A stretch of 64,000 nucleotides of DNA from Colwellia sp. (GTDB lineage: Bacteria > Pseudomonadota > Gammaproteobacteria > Enterobacterales > Alteromonadaceae): positions 62,001-126,000 of the forward strand of contig NZ_JABSPA010000006.1 in the NCBI RefSeq assembly GCF_013214175.1, read 5' to 3'. Positions 53,129 to 62,583 of this stretch are shown here, piece by piece. The notes beneath the pieces were generated by a model that was not told where the DNA came from, ran no database searches, and saw only the letters and a program-made list of their open reading frames with translations. Position 1 is the stretch's first letter, and each line of letters opens with the position of its first letter. Made by a program: the position numbers and the translations under genes.

Positions 53129-54310
53129 TTACAATGCTTTTGTTAAAATTTCACGGCTGATTGCTAAAGTGATATCGCTTTTTTCGCCTAATGCCGTCAT
53201 ACCATGTTGCTCTAATCGCTCAATTAGTAGGTCAATATCCTTACTGCCAAGATTCACATCAGATAAACGAGTTGGCACCTGCATCTGCTGGAAAAACTCT
53301 TCGGTTAAACGAATAGCTTTTTCGATACGTGTATCTTCATCACCTTCGGTTATCTGCCATACACGTGATGCATATTGTAGTAATTTTTCACGTTTTTGCT
53401 CTTTACGGACTTTCATTACCGCAGGTAAAGCAATGGATAAAGTCCGCGCATGGTCAATACCAAAAGCACCAGTTAATTCATGGCCTATCATATGTGTTGA
53501 CCAATCTTGTGGCACACCTGCGCCAATAAGACCATTTAATGCCATGGTTGCCGACCACATAATATTGGCTCTAACCTCTAAATTTTCTTTAGTCGCTGGC
53601 AATAAAGCTTTTGGTCCTTCTTCAATTAAAGTTTGCAATAATCCTTCACTGAAGCGGTCTTGCACTTTGCCATTTACACTGTAAGTTAGGTACTGCTCAA
53701 TAGTATGAATAAAGGCATCAACCACACCATTACTGATTTGACGATCAGATAATGACAAGGTCACACTTGGGTCTAACACAGCAAAGAGTGGGCGAACTAA
53801 AGGGCTAGAGAAAGGTAGCTTGTTACCATCTCGTGTTACTACCGAGTTGCCGTTACTTTCAGAGCCGGTCGCCGGTAAAGTTAATACCGCGCCAATTGGT
53901 AATGCTTTGGTTACTGCTTGCTGTTTAGCTAAAATATCCCAAGGATCATTACCTTCGCTATTTCCTTCACCATTACCTTCATATAACGCCGCGGCAGCAA
54001 TAAATTTGGCGCCATCAACGACAGAGCCACCACCAACGGCAAGTATGTAATCAATATTCTCGCGTTTAATGATATCTTGCGCTTTCATCAACGTATCATA
54101 AGTTGGGTTTGGCTCTATACCCGAAAACTCAAAGAATGTGTGTTCATTAAGCGCAGAAATCACTTGTTGATACACGCCATTTTTTTTAATTGAGCCGCCG
54201 CCATAAACTAATAATACTCTTGCGTTTAGTGGCACTTCTTTGGCAAGTACGGAAATTTGTCCTTCACCAAAATGAATATGCGTAGGGTTTTGAAAAGTAA
54301 AATTTAACAT
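53129..54310 (-). CDS. yqhD: iron-containing alcohol dehydrogenase, YqhD-like aldehyde reductase
   Basis: 393 residues. The N-terminal nucleotide-binding part has IHFGEGQIS, VYGGGSIKKNGVY and VGGGSVVDGAKFIA; the helical C-terminal part carries the metal ligands in DAFIHTIEQY and HMIGHELTGAFGIDHARTLSI. The YqhD branch uses NADPH to reduce short aldehydes, including those from lipid peroxidation. An EGNGEGNSEGN stretch is a small local duplication. Middle gene of the carbonyl-detoxification operon; 15 bp separates it from the CurA-like gene. Confidence 0.9.
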   Translation of the reverse strand: MLNFTFQNPTHIHFGEGQISVLAKEVPLNARVLLVYGGGSIKKNGVYQQVISALNEHTFFEFSGIEPNPTYDTLMKAQDIIKRENIDYILAVGGGSVVDGAKFIAAAALYEGNGEGNSEGNDPWDILAKQQAVTKALPIGAVLTLPATGSESNGNSVVTRDGNKLPFSSPLVRPLFAVLDPSVTLSLSDRQISNGVVDAFIHTIEQYLTYSVNGKVQDRFSEGLLQTLIEEGPKALLPATKENLEVRANIMWSATMALNGLIGAGVPQDWSTHMIGHELTGAFGIDHARTLSIALPAVMKVRKEQKREKLLQYASRVWQITEGDEDTRIEKAIRLTEEFFQQMQVPTRLSDVNLGSKDIDLLIERLEQHGMTALGEKSDITLAISREILTKAL

Positions 54311-54393
54311 GTATATTCCTATATTATTCTATAACAGCTTAAACAAACGAATGAACTAAGCTAATTAACTGAACTGATTACTTAAAAGGTAAC

Positions 54394-55080
54394 TTAAGCA
54401 GAAAGCTGAGCTAGTAATTTTTCAGCCGCTAATGCAGAACTGGCTGGGTTTTGACCGGTAATAATAAGGCCATCTTGTACAACAAAAGCATGCCAATCTT
54501 GTGCTTTTTGATATTCGCCACCACGTTTAATTAGCTCGTCTTCAAGTAAAAAAGGTACCACTGCTGTTAATTGCACGGCTTCTTCTTCACTGTTAGTAAA
54601 ACCTGTTACTGCTTTGCCTTTGATGGCAAAATCACCCGAAGCTTGTTTAACATTTAATAAAGCAGCACTGGCATGACAAACCGTAGCAACAGCCTTGCCT
54701 GCTTTAAGAAAGCTTTCAATCAAAGTGATTGAATCTTTATTATCGGTAAGATCCCATAATGGACCGTGACCACCAGGATAGAACACACCATCAAAATCAC
54801 TTTCACTAAGGGAAGACAACTGTACTGTGTTAGCAATTTTAGCTTGCGCTACATCATCGCCGTCATAACGCTCAGTGGCTGAGGTTTGGAAGTCTGCTAA
54901 TGTACTTGTTGGGTCAATAGGTGCTTGTCCGCCTTTTGGTGTCGCTAAGGTCACCTCTACACCGGCATCGATAAAGGCATAATACGGGGCGGCAAATTCT
55001 TCTACCCAAAAACCAGTTTTTTTGCCGGTATTACCAAGCTCATCGTGTGAAGTAAGTACCATCAATATTTTTTTAGTCAT
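54394..55080 (-). CDS. DJ-1/PfpI (type 1 glutamine amidotransferase-like) protein
   Basis: 228 residues; ATG 55078-55080 is preferred to an in-frame TTG six bases upstream. DJ-1/PfpI fold with the nucleophile elbow ATVCHASAALL (catalytic Cys followed by His), the preceding FYPGGHGPLWDL and the Glu-bearing GFWVEEFAAPY. This is the HchA/YDR533C branch, whose members act as glutathione-independent glyoxalases or deglycases. First gene of the operon, facing the LysR gene across the palindrome. Confidence 0.88.
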   Translation of the reverse strand: MTKKILMVLTSHDELGNTGKKTGFWVEEFAAPYYAFIDAGVEVTLATPKGGQAPIDPTSTLADFQTSATERYDGDDVAQAKIANTVQLSSLSESDFDGVFYPGGHGPLWDLTDNKDSITLIESFLKAGKAVATVCHASAALLNVKQASGDFAIKGKAVTGFTNSEEEAVQLTAVVPFLLEDELIKRGGEYQKAQDWHAFVVQDGLIITGQNPASSALAAEKLLAQLSA

Positions 55081-55205
55081 TATCAATCATCCATCAATTT
55101 AAATGTTTAGAAGTAAGTGTAAGTGCGTTCTCATTTTCACCTTCACTTTCAATAGAGCCAGTATATGCCTACAAACAACCATGAACAATGCAGATAAAAC
55201 TGACA

Positions 55206-55232
55206 ACATTGTATCAATAATTGATACAATGT
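55206..55232. promoter_or_regulatory. 27-bp perfect palindrome, probable operator
   Basis: ACATTGTATCAAT (55206-55218), a central A, and ATTGATACAATGT (55220-55232) are exact reverse complements. It lies between the divergent DJ-1-led operon and the LysR gene, about 58 bp before the LysR start and 125 bp before the operon start. The inner part fits the T-N11-A form bound by LysR regulators. Confidence 0.75.
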
Positions 55233-55290
55233 CATTTACGGTCAATTACTGAGTAAGTAGTAATACGCTTTTAGTCAATTAGGATAGTCT

Positions 55291-56235
55291 ATGAATGTTT
55301 CATTTGAACAACTCAAGAGTATGGTTGTTTTTGCTCAAGTCATTGAACAAGGCAGCTTAAGCGCGGCAGCAAAACATTTGGGGCTCTCTCGAGCGGTAGT
55401 TAGTTATCATTTGAAAAAGCTTGAAACACAGCTCGAGGTAAAACTACTTAACCGTTCAACCCGGTCGATCAATCTTACTGAAGCTGGCCAAGCCTATTAT
55501 GAACGCTGCCGGGTTATTGCTGAACAAGCCAGTGCTGCCAACCAACAAATTGAAAATTTCAAAAATGAACCTATCGGATTACTTAAGATAACTTGCCCAG
55601 TAAATGTTGGTTTGCAAACCGTGGTACCAGCACTTAACGAATTTAAGAAGATTTATCCTAAAATTGAGCTTGATGTGATGTTGACTGATGAAGTGGTTAA
55701 TATCATGAAAGAAGGCATAGATTTGGCCATTCGTGGTGCGCCATTACCTGATTCAGGTTTACAGGCAAGTAAGCTCGCCACCCTAAAAACGTGTCTGTGT
55801 GCTGCACCTGACTATATTCATCAATATGGACAACCTAAAAACCCTGCTGACTTAAGTAATCATCAGTGGGTAATTTATAAGTTAACCTCGGGAGTAGTCA
55901 CGCTAACTAAAGGTAGTCGTTCGTTCAGCGTTACCACCAAAGGCAGCATCAGTACCAACAATGCCGCAGCACGTACCGCATTTGTTGAAGCCGGACATGG
56001 CTTAGGCCGTATCCCTCTTTATGATGCTTTGCCAAAAATAAAGGCTGGCAGCTTAGTAACAGTACTCAATGATTACAGCCTGAGTGATATCAATGTTTAT
56101 GGGGTATTTCCACCAGGTACTGCCAACTCGAAAAAGCTCAGGCTCTTGCTTAATTTTTTGAAAGAGTATTTTACCAGCCAAATAAGTAATAAGATCCAAA
56201 TAAAAACCGAGCTAATGCCACTTAACTTGATGTAG
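55291..56235 (+). CDS. LysR-type transcriptional regulator
   Basis: 314 residues. The winged HTH spans about 5-63 (VIEQGSLSAAAKHLGLSRAVVSYHLKKLETQLEVKLLNRSTRSINLTEAG, split here by the usual helix breaks). A linker helix and the effector-binding domain (about 92-300) follow, with DLAIRGAPLPDSGL and a C-terminal GHGLGRIPLYD block. It is divergent from the DJ-1/YqhD/CurA operon across a 27-bp palindrome and probably controls it and itself in response to a reactive aldehyde or quinone. The final about 15 residues are unusual and hydrophilic. Confidence 0.92.
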   Translation: MNVSFEQLKSMVVFAQVIEQGSLSAAAKHLGLSRAVVSYHLKKLETQLEVKLLNRSTRSINLTEAGQAYYERCRVIAEQASAANQQIENFKNEPIGLLKITCPVNVGLQTVVPALNEFKKIYPKIELDVMLTDEVVNIMKEGIDLAIRGAPLPDSGLQASKLATLKTCLCAAPDYIHQYGQPKNPADLSNHQWVIYKLTSGVVTLTKGSRSFSVTTKGSISTNNAAARTAFVEAGHGLGRIPLYDALPKIKAGSLVTVLNDYSLSDINVYGVFPPGTANSKKLRLLLNFLKEYFTSQISNKIQIKTELMPLNLM

Positions 56236-56479
56236 ATCATATTTCAACCAAAAAGAAACACCTTATTAACAACTAGTAATGTAATTGCAACAATAGCCAT
56301 GTTAATTGTAGAGTTTAAGTAGGTATCAGTTGCTTTTTGTAAAGACATTAAAAGGCTTGGTCGATACTACTAAAGCCATATGGAAATAGCTCAGTGATCA
56401 ATCATTTACTTTAATTTATTTCAATAGCCACTTGTAAGCCGAACATATAACAACATACAGGCTAATAATTAGGTGAATC

Positions 56480-57766
56480 ATGAATGAAATGCAATTAAAA
56501 GACATCTTAGATCATCAGCCTTTGGGAATTGCTGAACTTTCTGTGGTTCAAGGAAAGTATATTTATTTTAATGAAAGAGAATGTGAGTTAAGGAATTTGA
56601 CCTACGAAACAATGTGGGAAATCAGCTTGTTTGACTTATTTACGGATAAAGAAAGCTTAGAGTTAAAAGCATTGTTCAATAAGTGTCTCACAGGCTCAAA
56701 AAATGCATTGTTTTTTAAATACAAAAAAGCTGACAAGCACTTTAAAATGAAATTAGTTAAAAATGAGAAAGGTAATGTTATAACTTTTTTAACTGAAATT
56801 ACTAAATCTGAGCAGTTTAAAGCAGAAAGAAAAGTTGATAAAGAAAATATAAAACGCCTAACAAATGCGGTAAAAGCGGCGAACATTGGATGCTGGGATT
56901 TTTATCCTCAAGAAGGCCGTATTATTGCTAATAAGACGTGGGTTACTCAAAAAAAATATTTAGATAATAAATTTAGAGCCAGTAATGAATTATTTTCAGA
57001 GATAATAGATGGCCTTGATAAGTGGGCTTCAATTGTTCACCCCGATGATCTAGAGCCAACAATTAAGCTTATTGCAAAACATTTAAATGGTGAAAGTGAA
57101 GTTTATAATGCAAAATTTCGCATGAAGGATGGCCATGGTCAATGGCGGTGGATCCATGATATAGGTAAAGTTTGTCAACGAGATGAAAACGGTAATGCTG
57201 TGCGAATGAAAGGTGTTCATATTGATATAACTGAGTCTAAAAACCTTGAATTAAAAATTAAGCGAATATCTGAAACCGACTCTTTAACTGGCTTATTGAA
57301 CAGAAGGAAGTTTGAATCTTTGTTTAATAATACTATCAAGGAATCAGGAAGGGATAATAAATTAATTTGTTTTTTAATGTTGGATATCGACTTTTTCAAA
57401 ACATACAACGACACCTATGGCCATTTAGCAGGAGATGATGTTTTAAAGAAGCTTAGCAACGTCTTACAAAAGTCGTTATTTAGGGATGATGATTATTGTT
57501 TCAGATTAGGTGGTGAAGAGTTTGGCCTTGTCTTTAAAGTAGATCGTAAAGAGTCAGCCATTATTTTATCAAAAAAAATTATGCACAATATTGCCCAATT
57601 ACAAATACCTCATAAGCATAGTACGGTGAGTGATTATATTACGGTATCTATGGGACTGTTATGCACTGAATACAGCAAAACAGTAAACATCGATGAACTT
57701 TACAAAAAAACAGATGCCTTACTGTATAAAGCTAAAAATAGTGGTAAAAACACCTTAAGTAGTTAG
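56480..57766 (+). CDS. PAS-PAS-GGDEF diguanylate cyclase
   Basis: 428 residues, no membrane segment. PAS-like domains span about 5-115 and 130-255; the second is PAS_3-like, with FRMKDGHGQWRWIHDIGKV and GVHIDITE. The GGDEF domain (about 265-425) has the active signature GGEEF (344-348) and an inhibitory site RDDD five residues before it, so c-di-GMP synthesis with feedback is predicted. DSLTGLLNRRKFE marks its start. Sequence is Lys/Asn-rich. A stand-alone gene; the signal is unknown. Confidence 0.92.
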   Translation: MNEMQLKDILDHQPLGIAELSVVQGKYIYFNERECELRNLTYETMWEISLFDLFTDKESLELKALFNKCLTGSKNALFFKYKKADKHFKMKLVKNEKGNVITFLTEITKSEQFKAERKVDKENIKRLTNAVKAANIGCWDFYPQEGRIIANKTWVTQKKYLDNKFRASNELFSEIIDGLDKWASIVHPDDLEPTIKLIAKHLNGESEVYNAKFRMKDGHGQWRWIHDIGKVCQRDENGNAVRMKGVHIDITESKNLELKIKRISETDSLTGLLNRRKFESLFNNTIKESGRDNKLICFLMLDIDFFKTYNDTYGHLAGDDVLKKLSNVLQKSLFRDDDYCFRLGGEEFGLVFKVDRKESAIILSKKIMHNIAQLQIPHKHSTVSDYITVSMGLLCTEYSKTVNIDELYKKTDALLYKAKNSGKNTLSS

Positions 57767-57778
57767 TAAAACAGTTAT

Positions 57779-58396
57779 TTAGCTAACACTATAGTTAGCT
57801 AAAAACTTACCGACATTGGCTTTAGTGGTTTTAGTCAGCTTTTGTACTAATGAAAACGGTACATCATCGATAGCCGCTTTTTCTTGAATATCTTCTAACA
57901 TTGCTAACCAAAGTTTGGCTGTCATTTCAGAGTCATATAACGCCCTATGGAAGCTACCGTTTGAGGCAATGCCTTTGTAGTTAATCAAGGTACCTAATTT
58001 ATGATTAGGCGCACTTTGGTTTAGACGGCGAGACAGTAATAACGAGCAAACAAATTGACCATCATAGTCTCTTGATATCCGTTTTAGTTCACTGTCTAAA
58101 AAACGTTTATCAAACGAGGCATTATGGGCAACAAGGTTATACCCTTGAATAAAGTCAGCAAAGCGTGCCATAACTTCATCACATGGCGCCGCTTCATTTA
58201 ACATTTTATTAGTAATGCCGGTGTAATCTGCAATAAAATGACTCACCGGTCGCCCAGGATACATCAGCTCTTGAAAGCGATCAGTGACCACTCCATTTTC
58301 AAGTTTAACGGCACCTATTTCAATGGCTCTATCACCATTATCAGGGGACAGGCCAGTGGTTTCAAAATCGAGAATTATTAGCGAATTGGCGTTCAT
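57779..58396 (-). CDS. DEDDh 3'-5' exonuclease (DnaQ-like)
   Basis: 205 residues. Exo I motif LDFETTGLSPDNGDRAIEIGAV (Asp and Glu), Exo II LVAHNASFDKRFL (Asp), Exo III HRALYDSEMTAKLW (His and Asp), so a complete DEDDh site. The core matches exonuclease domains of DNA polymerase III epsilon and related repair nucleases; the C-terminal 40 residues (LVQKLTKTTKANVGKFL) differ from epsilon, so this is a separate cytosolic nuclease. It faces the diguanylate cyclase gene with 12 bp between stops. Confidence 0.9.
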   Translation of the reverse strand: MNANSLIILDFETTGLSPDNGDRAIEIGAVKLENGVVTDRFQELMYPGRPVSHFIADYTGITNKMLNEAAPCDEVMARFADFIQGYNLVAHNASFDKRFLDSELKRISRDYDGQFVCSLLLSRRLNQSAPNHKLGTLINYKGIASNGSFHRALYDSEMTAKLWLAMLEDIQEKAAIDDVPFSLVQKLTKTTKANVGKFLANYSVS

Positions 58397-58516
58397 AGGG
58401 TTATTTACAGCTTAGTTATAGATTAGTGGTGATTATTAAAGGCTTTTAATACTTTCTAAAGTGACGGACTTTTCACGCGACGTCTTTTTCGTAGCGCAAA
58501 GATATCATAAATAAGC

Positions 58517-58861
58517 TTATAAGCTACTGTCATCTATTTCTGCTTGCAGCTTTTCTAATTCAGTCAGTATGTGGATAAATTTATCCCCTAACTCCGTTAC
58601 TCTATATTCAACTCTAGGTGGAATTTCATTAAAGCTTTCCCGTTCAACAATACCAAACTCTATATTGCGCTTTAAACAAGCATTTAGCACCTTGGTGGTT
58701 AAACCTTCAACACTCTTTACCATTTCTCCTGGCCGACGAATATCATGCTTCAGTAAATTATAAACAGTTAGTGACCATTTACAGCCGACAATGGTTTCGA
58801 CCATACGAGCAGTTTTTTCAGGTGCTGACTTTCTTGAAAATTTAATTGTCTTATTATTCAT
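58517..58861 (-). CDS. HxlR-family transcriptional regulator
   Basis: 114 residues from ATG 58859-58861; AGGT lies upstream, and the frame extends 27 bases further without a better site. Winged HTH of the HxlR type: GCKWSLTVYNLLKHDIRRPGEMVKSV, LTTKVLNACLKRNIEFGIVERE and PPRVEYRVTELG. A single conserved Cys in GCKW and another (NACLK) may sense oxidants or electrophiles as in HypR/QorR relatives. Divergent from the double-cupin gene across an inverted repeat. Confidence 0.88.
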   Translation of the reverse strand: MNNKTIKFSRKSAPEKTARMVETIVGCKWSLTVYNLLKHDIRRPGEMVKSVEGLTTKVLNACLKRNIEFGIVERESFNEIPPRVEYRVTELGDKFIHILTELEKLQAEIDDSSL

Positions 58862-58901
58862 AAAGATGTACCTAAAAGTGCTTACCAAACCCTATTGTGC
58901 G

Positions 58902-58941
58902 TACTTGGTATAGAATTGAGTAGAGGATATTATACCAAGTA
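58902..58941. promoter_or_regulatory. 11-bp inverted repeat in the HxlR/cupin divergent promoter
   Basis: TACTTGGTATA (58902-58912) and TATACCAAGTA (58931-58941) are exact reverse complements with an 18-bp spacer. Centrally placed between the HxlR start and the cupin start; a likely operator pair for the HxlR dimer. Confidence 0.7.
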
Positions 58942-58976
58942 GATTATTTAATTAATTGGTATTAGAGGAAAAAAAA

Positions 58977-59621
58977 ATGCTCAATATGAACTTTACTGAA
59001 AAGGTATTCATTAATACTCACGAACAACCTTGGCTAGCTAGTCCGCATGCGGGTGTTTGGCGTAAACCCTTAGCCAGAGAAGATGCCGAAAGAGGCCATG
59101 CCACCAGCTTAGTTAAGTTTGAGCCCGGCGCTAGCTTTAATGAACACGACCATCCGCTAGGTGAAGAGATCCTTGTTTTATCCGGCAGCTTTTCTGATCA
59201 TACAGGTGACTATCATGCTGGCAGCTATTTTAGAAATCCTGAGGGATTTCGTCATGCACCTTTTAGTAAAGACGGCTGTATTTTATTAGTAAAACTGCAC
59301 CAATTTCAATCAGGTGATAATGAACATGTTGTCATTGATACCACAAAAACAAGCTGGTCACCGGGCATGGGCAACTTAATGGTTATGCCATTGCACAACT
59401 ACCAAGGTCAATCTACGGCGCTAGTTAAGTGGCCAAAAGGTGAACGATTTCAACCGCACCGACACTTCGGCGGCGAAGAAATTTTTGTTATTAGTGGCGA
59501 GTTTATTGATGAGCATGGTCGCTACCCCGAAGGATCTTGGCTTCGTAGTCCGCATTTGAGTGAGCATTTTCCTTATGTAGAGCAGGAAACAATTATACTG
59601 GTTAAGGTGGGTCACCTTTAA
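58977..59621 (+). CDS. double-cupin ChrR-like protein
   Basis: 214 residues from ATG 58977, chosen because AGAGG stands eight bases before it. Two cupin domains in tandem (about 20-105 and 115-210), each with the metal site: FNEHDHPLGEEILVLSG, and FQPHRHFGGEEIFVISG, giving His-His-Glu. The arrangement matches the ChrR-type cupin fold found in anti-sigma factors and in stand-alone stress proteins. No anti-sigma part is present. Divergent from, and probably controlled by, the HxlR regulator. Confidence 0.85.
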   Translation: MLNMNFTEKVFINTHEQPWLASPHAGVWRKPLAREDAERGHATSLVKFEPGASFNEHDHPLGEEILVLSGSFSDHTGDYHAGSYFRNPEGFRHAPFSKDGCILLVKLHQFQSGDNEHVVIDTTKTSWSPGMGNLMVMPLHNYQGQSTALVKWPKGERFQPHRHFGGEEIFVISGEFIDEHGRYPEGSWLRSPHLSEHFPYVEQETIILVKVGHL

Positions 59622-59650
59622 ATTAAAATCCCATTGATAATGAACGAGGG

Positions 59651-61057
59651 TTACTCTTGGGTAATGCTATCCTTCATAAAAGGTAAAGACAGCACCACTT
59701 CAACACCTCGGTTAGTTGGAGGGGTCTCATTTTTTCCCCTTTGAAAGTTATCTATTTTAATCGAGCCATTATGATTAAATAATATTTGTCGACACAATGC
59801 TAAACCGATACCACTGCCTTGAGATTTGGTAGTGTAAAAGGGGACAAAGATATTATCTAAATTAGCGATACCGGAACCGAAATCTCGAATATAAATATGT
59901 TGCCAATTACCCTCTTGTTTACTGTTAATTTCAATGGTTTTTTCATCAATGTTGCTCATTGCTTCAAGCGAATTTTTGAATAAATTTATTAGTACTTGTT
60001 CAAGTTGGCTTTTATCCGCCTCAATTAATAGCTCGCTATCGAAAGTACAATGTATTTTACACTGAGGATAAAGTGCCGCTAGGTTATCAATCATGAAGGC
60101 TAATTTAAACGTTGATTTATTTGGTTTGGGTAACTGAGAAAGTTGGCTATAACTGGCAATAAATTGACTTAATGAGTCGGCCCTTTCATGAATAATATTT
60201 ACCCCACCAAGTAGTGACTCTTTATCTATTTCGCTTGCCGTCCTTTGTAGCCTTTTTTGCATTGATTGGCTGATGGCAACGATAGGCGTTAACGAGTTAT
60301 TCATTTCATGGCTTAAGACTCGAAGCAGGCTTTGCCATGCTTTACGTTCTTTCTCCATCAATAAACGTTCGGCATTGGTCAGTGTATAAAGTTGATGCTG
60401 TTTACCATCACTTAAAAATGATTCTTTAGATAAAAAATGTTCTCCTGTAACTTGGGTAAGTTGTCCCTGCTTAAAATCAATAATACCGGCATTGGCGCTA
60501 ACAATTTCAGCGCCAATTGGTAAGGAAGCTAATTGGATATTACTTATATTATCGACCTCACCCAAAATAAGTTTTTGTGCTGAAGCATTCGCCATTACAA
60601 CAAAACCTTGCTCATCGGTTGCTAACACCATAGCATCCATTTGCTCCATAATACGCTCTAACAACAACCGTGATTCTTTCGCTTCAATTTTATGTTTTGA
60701 CAAGGTGTCTGCTAAAACATTGATTGAATTAAGTAACTCTTGAAACGCTTTATTGGTCTGTAAGCGCCCTCTTAGCGTATAGTCGCCATCAATCATCGAT
60801 TCAATTAGGTTAGATAAGGTGCGGATTTGATATTGTGAATTTTGTTTGCTCGCTACCATGGAAAAACTACACAGCAGCAATAAAACAATAAGGATAAAGG
60901 CAATTAAATAAGGAGATATTTGCGCAACAAAAAGCGCGATTGCCGTAGTGATAAAACATGGCACACACACCAACAACATAAGTGCATCTTGATTATCCGC
61001 TCTATGTTTTTTTGGCTTAGCAAAAAGTAACTGCCAAAGGCTTTTAATCCAGTTCAT
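59651..61057 (-). CDS. NtrY-like membrane sensor histidine kinase
   Basis: 468 residues. Two membrane helices near the start (about 25-75), a HAMP-like stretch, PAS (about 130-190, ANASAQKLILGEV), HisKA with the phospho-His in RVLSHEMNNSLTPIVAIS (near 250) and HATPase with NLFKNSLEAMS, IRDFGSGIANL and GSGIGLALCRQIL. The HExxN-type dimerisation box places it with NtrY/NtrB-type kinases. It overlaps the NtrC-like regulator gene by 14 bp and is translated after it. Confidence 0.9.
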   Translation of the reverse strand: MNWIKSLWQLLFAKPKKHRADNQDALMLLVCVPCFITTAIALFVAQISPYLIAFILIVLLLLCSFSMVASKQNSQYQIRTLSNLIESMIDGDYTLRGRLQTNKAFQELLNSINVLADTLSKHKIEAKESRLLLERIMEQMDAMVLATDEQGFVVMANASAQKLILGEVDNISNIQLASLPIGAEIVSANAGIIDFKQGQLTQVTGEHFLSKESFLSDGKQHQLYTLTNAERLLMEKERKAWQSLLRVLSHEMNNSLTPIVAISQSMQKRLQRTASEIDKESLLGGVNIIHERADSLSQFIASYSQLSQLPKPNKSTFKLAFMIDNLAALYPQCKIHCTFDSELLIEADKSQLEQVLINLFKNSLEAMSNIDEKTIEINSKQEGNWQHIYIRDFGSGIANLDNIFVPFYTTKSQGSGIGLALCRQILFNHNGSIKIDNFQRGKNETPPTNRGVEVVLSLPFMKDSITQE

Positions 61058-62429
61058 ATTTACTTAAGCGCCGATAATAACCGCTTCGACTTAACCCTAA
61101 AGATTTAGCCGTTTCTGTAGCATTGCCATGATGAAACTTCAGTCGCTTAACTAAGGCTTTTCTTTCTATTTCATCAAGACTTAAGGTGGGATCTTCTAAA
61201 GACTCTTTATTATTGTCATCCGTATGGTTAGTGCCAGTTAGCATCAGCTCTGCGCTATCAATACTGTCTTTTTTACAAGTAAACAGCACTCGCTCCATCA
61301 TATGGCTTAGTTCACGAATATTGCCCGGCCAATTATATTGCTGCATTGCTGTTATCGCTTGCTCGGAGAGTTTAGGGCAAGCTCTATGGTATTTAATACT
61401 GAACGATTGCAGAAAGTGCGCCGCTAGGGCGGGTATATCTTCAACACGCTCACTTAACGATGGCACTCTTAACTCAATGGTATTTAATCGATAATAAAGA
61501 TCTTGTCTAAAATCATTGTTTTTAATGTCTGCTAATAAATCACTGTTAGTCGCAGAAATAATACGGACATCGGCATGTAAGGATTTAGAACTGCCAACCG
61601 CCTCAAATTTTTGTTCTTCTAACACCCGCAATAATTTGGCTTGCTGGGCAAAGGGGATATTGGCGAGTTCATCTAAAAATAAAGTACCTTGCTCTGCCAT
61701 CTCAAAGCGGCCAATGCGATTTTCTTTTGCATCAGTAAACGCACCTTTTACATGGCCAAACATTTCGCTTTCAAACAATGACTCGGGTATCGCCCCCATA
61801 TTCACTGGCACAAAAGAGTGCTTGGCTCGCAAAGAGGCGCTATGAACATAAGCAGCAAGCATGCTTTTACCGGTACCATTATCACCCGTTAGCAGTATGC
61901 TCATATCGCTTTTGGCTAAATCATCCAAAGTTGCTAATAATGTTTGCATCGCAGGTGATTGCGCAATAATCCCAGCACGATTACCCGGATGGGCTTGGGA
62001 TGTCAGTAATTTATTTTGTTGGCTTAGACGTTGGGCTTTTTTATCTGATTTGGCTAACGCCAGTTGATTATCAATCGCGCTGAGCATACGCTCATTTTTC
62101 CAAGGCTTTTGAATAAAATCTTTCGCGCCAGCTTGCATGGCTTCAACTGCAATATCAATCGTTGCCCAGCCCGTCATCACGATGATAGGAATGGCTAATT
62201 CAAGTGCAGTGATCGACTCAACCAATTGAACACCTTCAGCCCCCGAAGTGGTGTCTTGCTGAAAATTCATATCAAGCAGAATTAAATCAACAGGTTGAGT
62301 TTTTAAATTCTCTAAAGCTGCTTGTGGCGTAGTGACGGCTAGAATGTCATAACCTTCGTCAGCTAAGACAAATTTTAAACTAGCAATGATATTAATATCA
62401 TCATCGGCGATAAGTATTTTTTTATTCAC
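61044..62429 (-). CDS. NtrC-family sigma-54-dependent response regulator
   Basis: 461 residues from a GTG start. Receiver domain (about 4-120, phospho-Asp in LILLDMNFQ), AAA+ domain (about 150-385) with Walker A GDNGTGKS, the sigma-54 contact loop GAFTDA (a variant of GAFTGA), Walker B GTLFLDELANIP and Arg-finger region, then a C-terminal Fis-type HTH (GNATETAKSLGLSRSGYYRRL). It activates sigma-54 promoters when phosphorylated by the partner kinase encoded just downstream. The neighbouring MacB-like ABC permease is a likely target. Confidence 0.92.
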   Translation of the reverse strand: MNKKILIADDDINIIASLKFVLADEGYDILAVTTPQAALENLKTQPVDLILLDMNFQQDTTSGAEGVQLVESITALELAIPIIVMTGWATIDIAVEAMQAGAKDFIQKPWKNERMLSAIDNQLALAKSDKKAQRLSQQNKLLTSQAHPGNRAGIIAQSPAMQTLLATLDDLAKSDMSILLTGDNGTGKSMLAAYVHSASLRAKHSFVPVNMGAIPESLFESEMFGHVKGAFTDAKENRIGRFEMAEQGTLFLDELANIPFAQQAKLLRVLEEQKFEAVGSSKSLHADVRIISATNSDLLADIKNNDFRQDLYYRLNTIELRVPSLSERVEDIPALAAHFLQSFSIKYHRACPKLSEQAITAMQQYNWPGNIRELSHMMERVLFTCKKDSIDSAELMLTGTNHTDDNNKESLEDPTLSLDEIERKALVKRLKFHHGNATETAKSLGLSRSGYYRRLSKYELD

Positions 62430-62530
62430 AAGTATCTTTAATCATAAGTAGTTAAGTTTCCGAGGTTATTGCTTCACTTTAAATAAAATTAAAGCAAGGA
62501 ACAAGCAGTAGATAATTATAAAGTGAGCAA

Positions 62531-62567
62531 AAGGTAACTGAGCAGTATTAACACCATCAGTTACCTT
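62531..62567 (-). terminator. terminator after the ABC permease gene
   Basis: AAGGTAACTG (62531-62540) pairs perfectly with CAGTTACCTT (62558-62567); on the minus strand the stem runs into TTTTGC. Seventeen bases past the permease stop. Confidence 0.7.
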
Positions 62568-62583
62568 ATTAACTTAGTATTAT

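Noticed and set aside
61700..61780. GAFTDA in place of GAFTGA as evidence that the NtrC-like protein is inactive
   Set aside because: The rest of the AAA+ domain is intact and the variant occurs in other regulators of the family, so loss of function is not supported.
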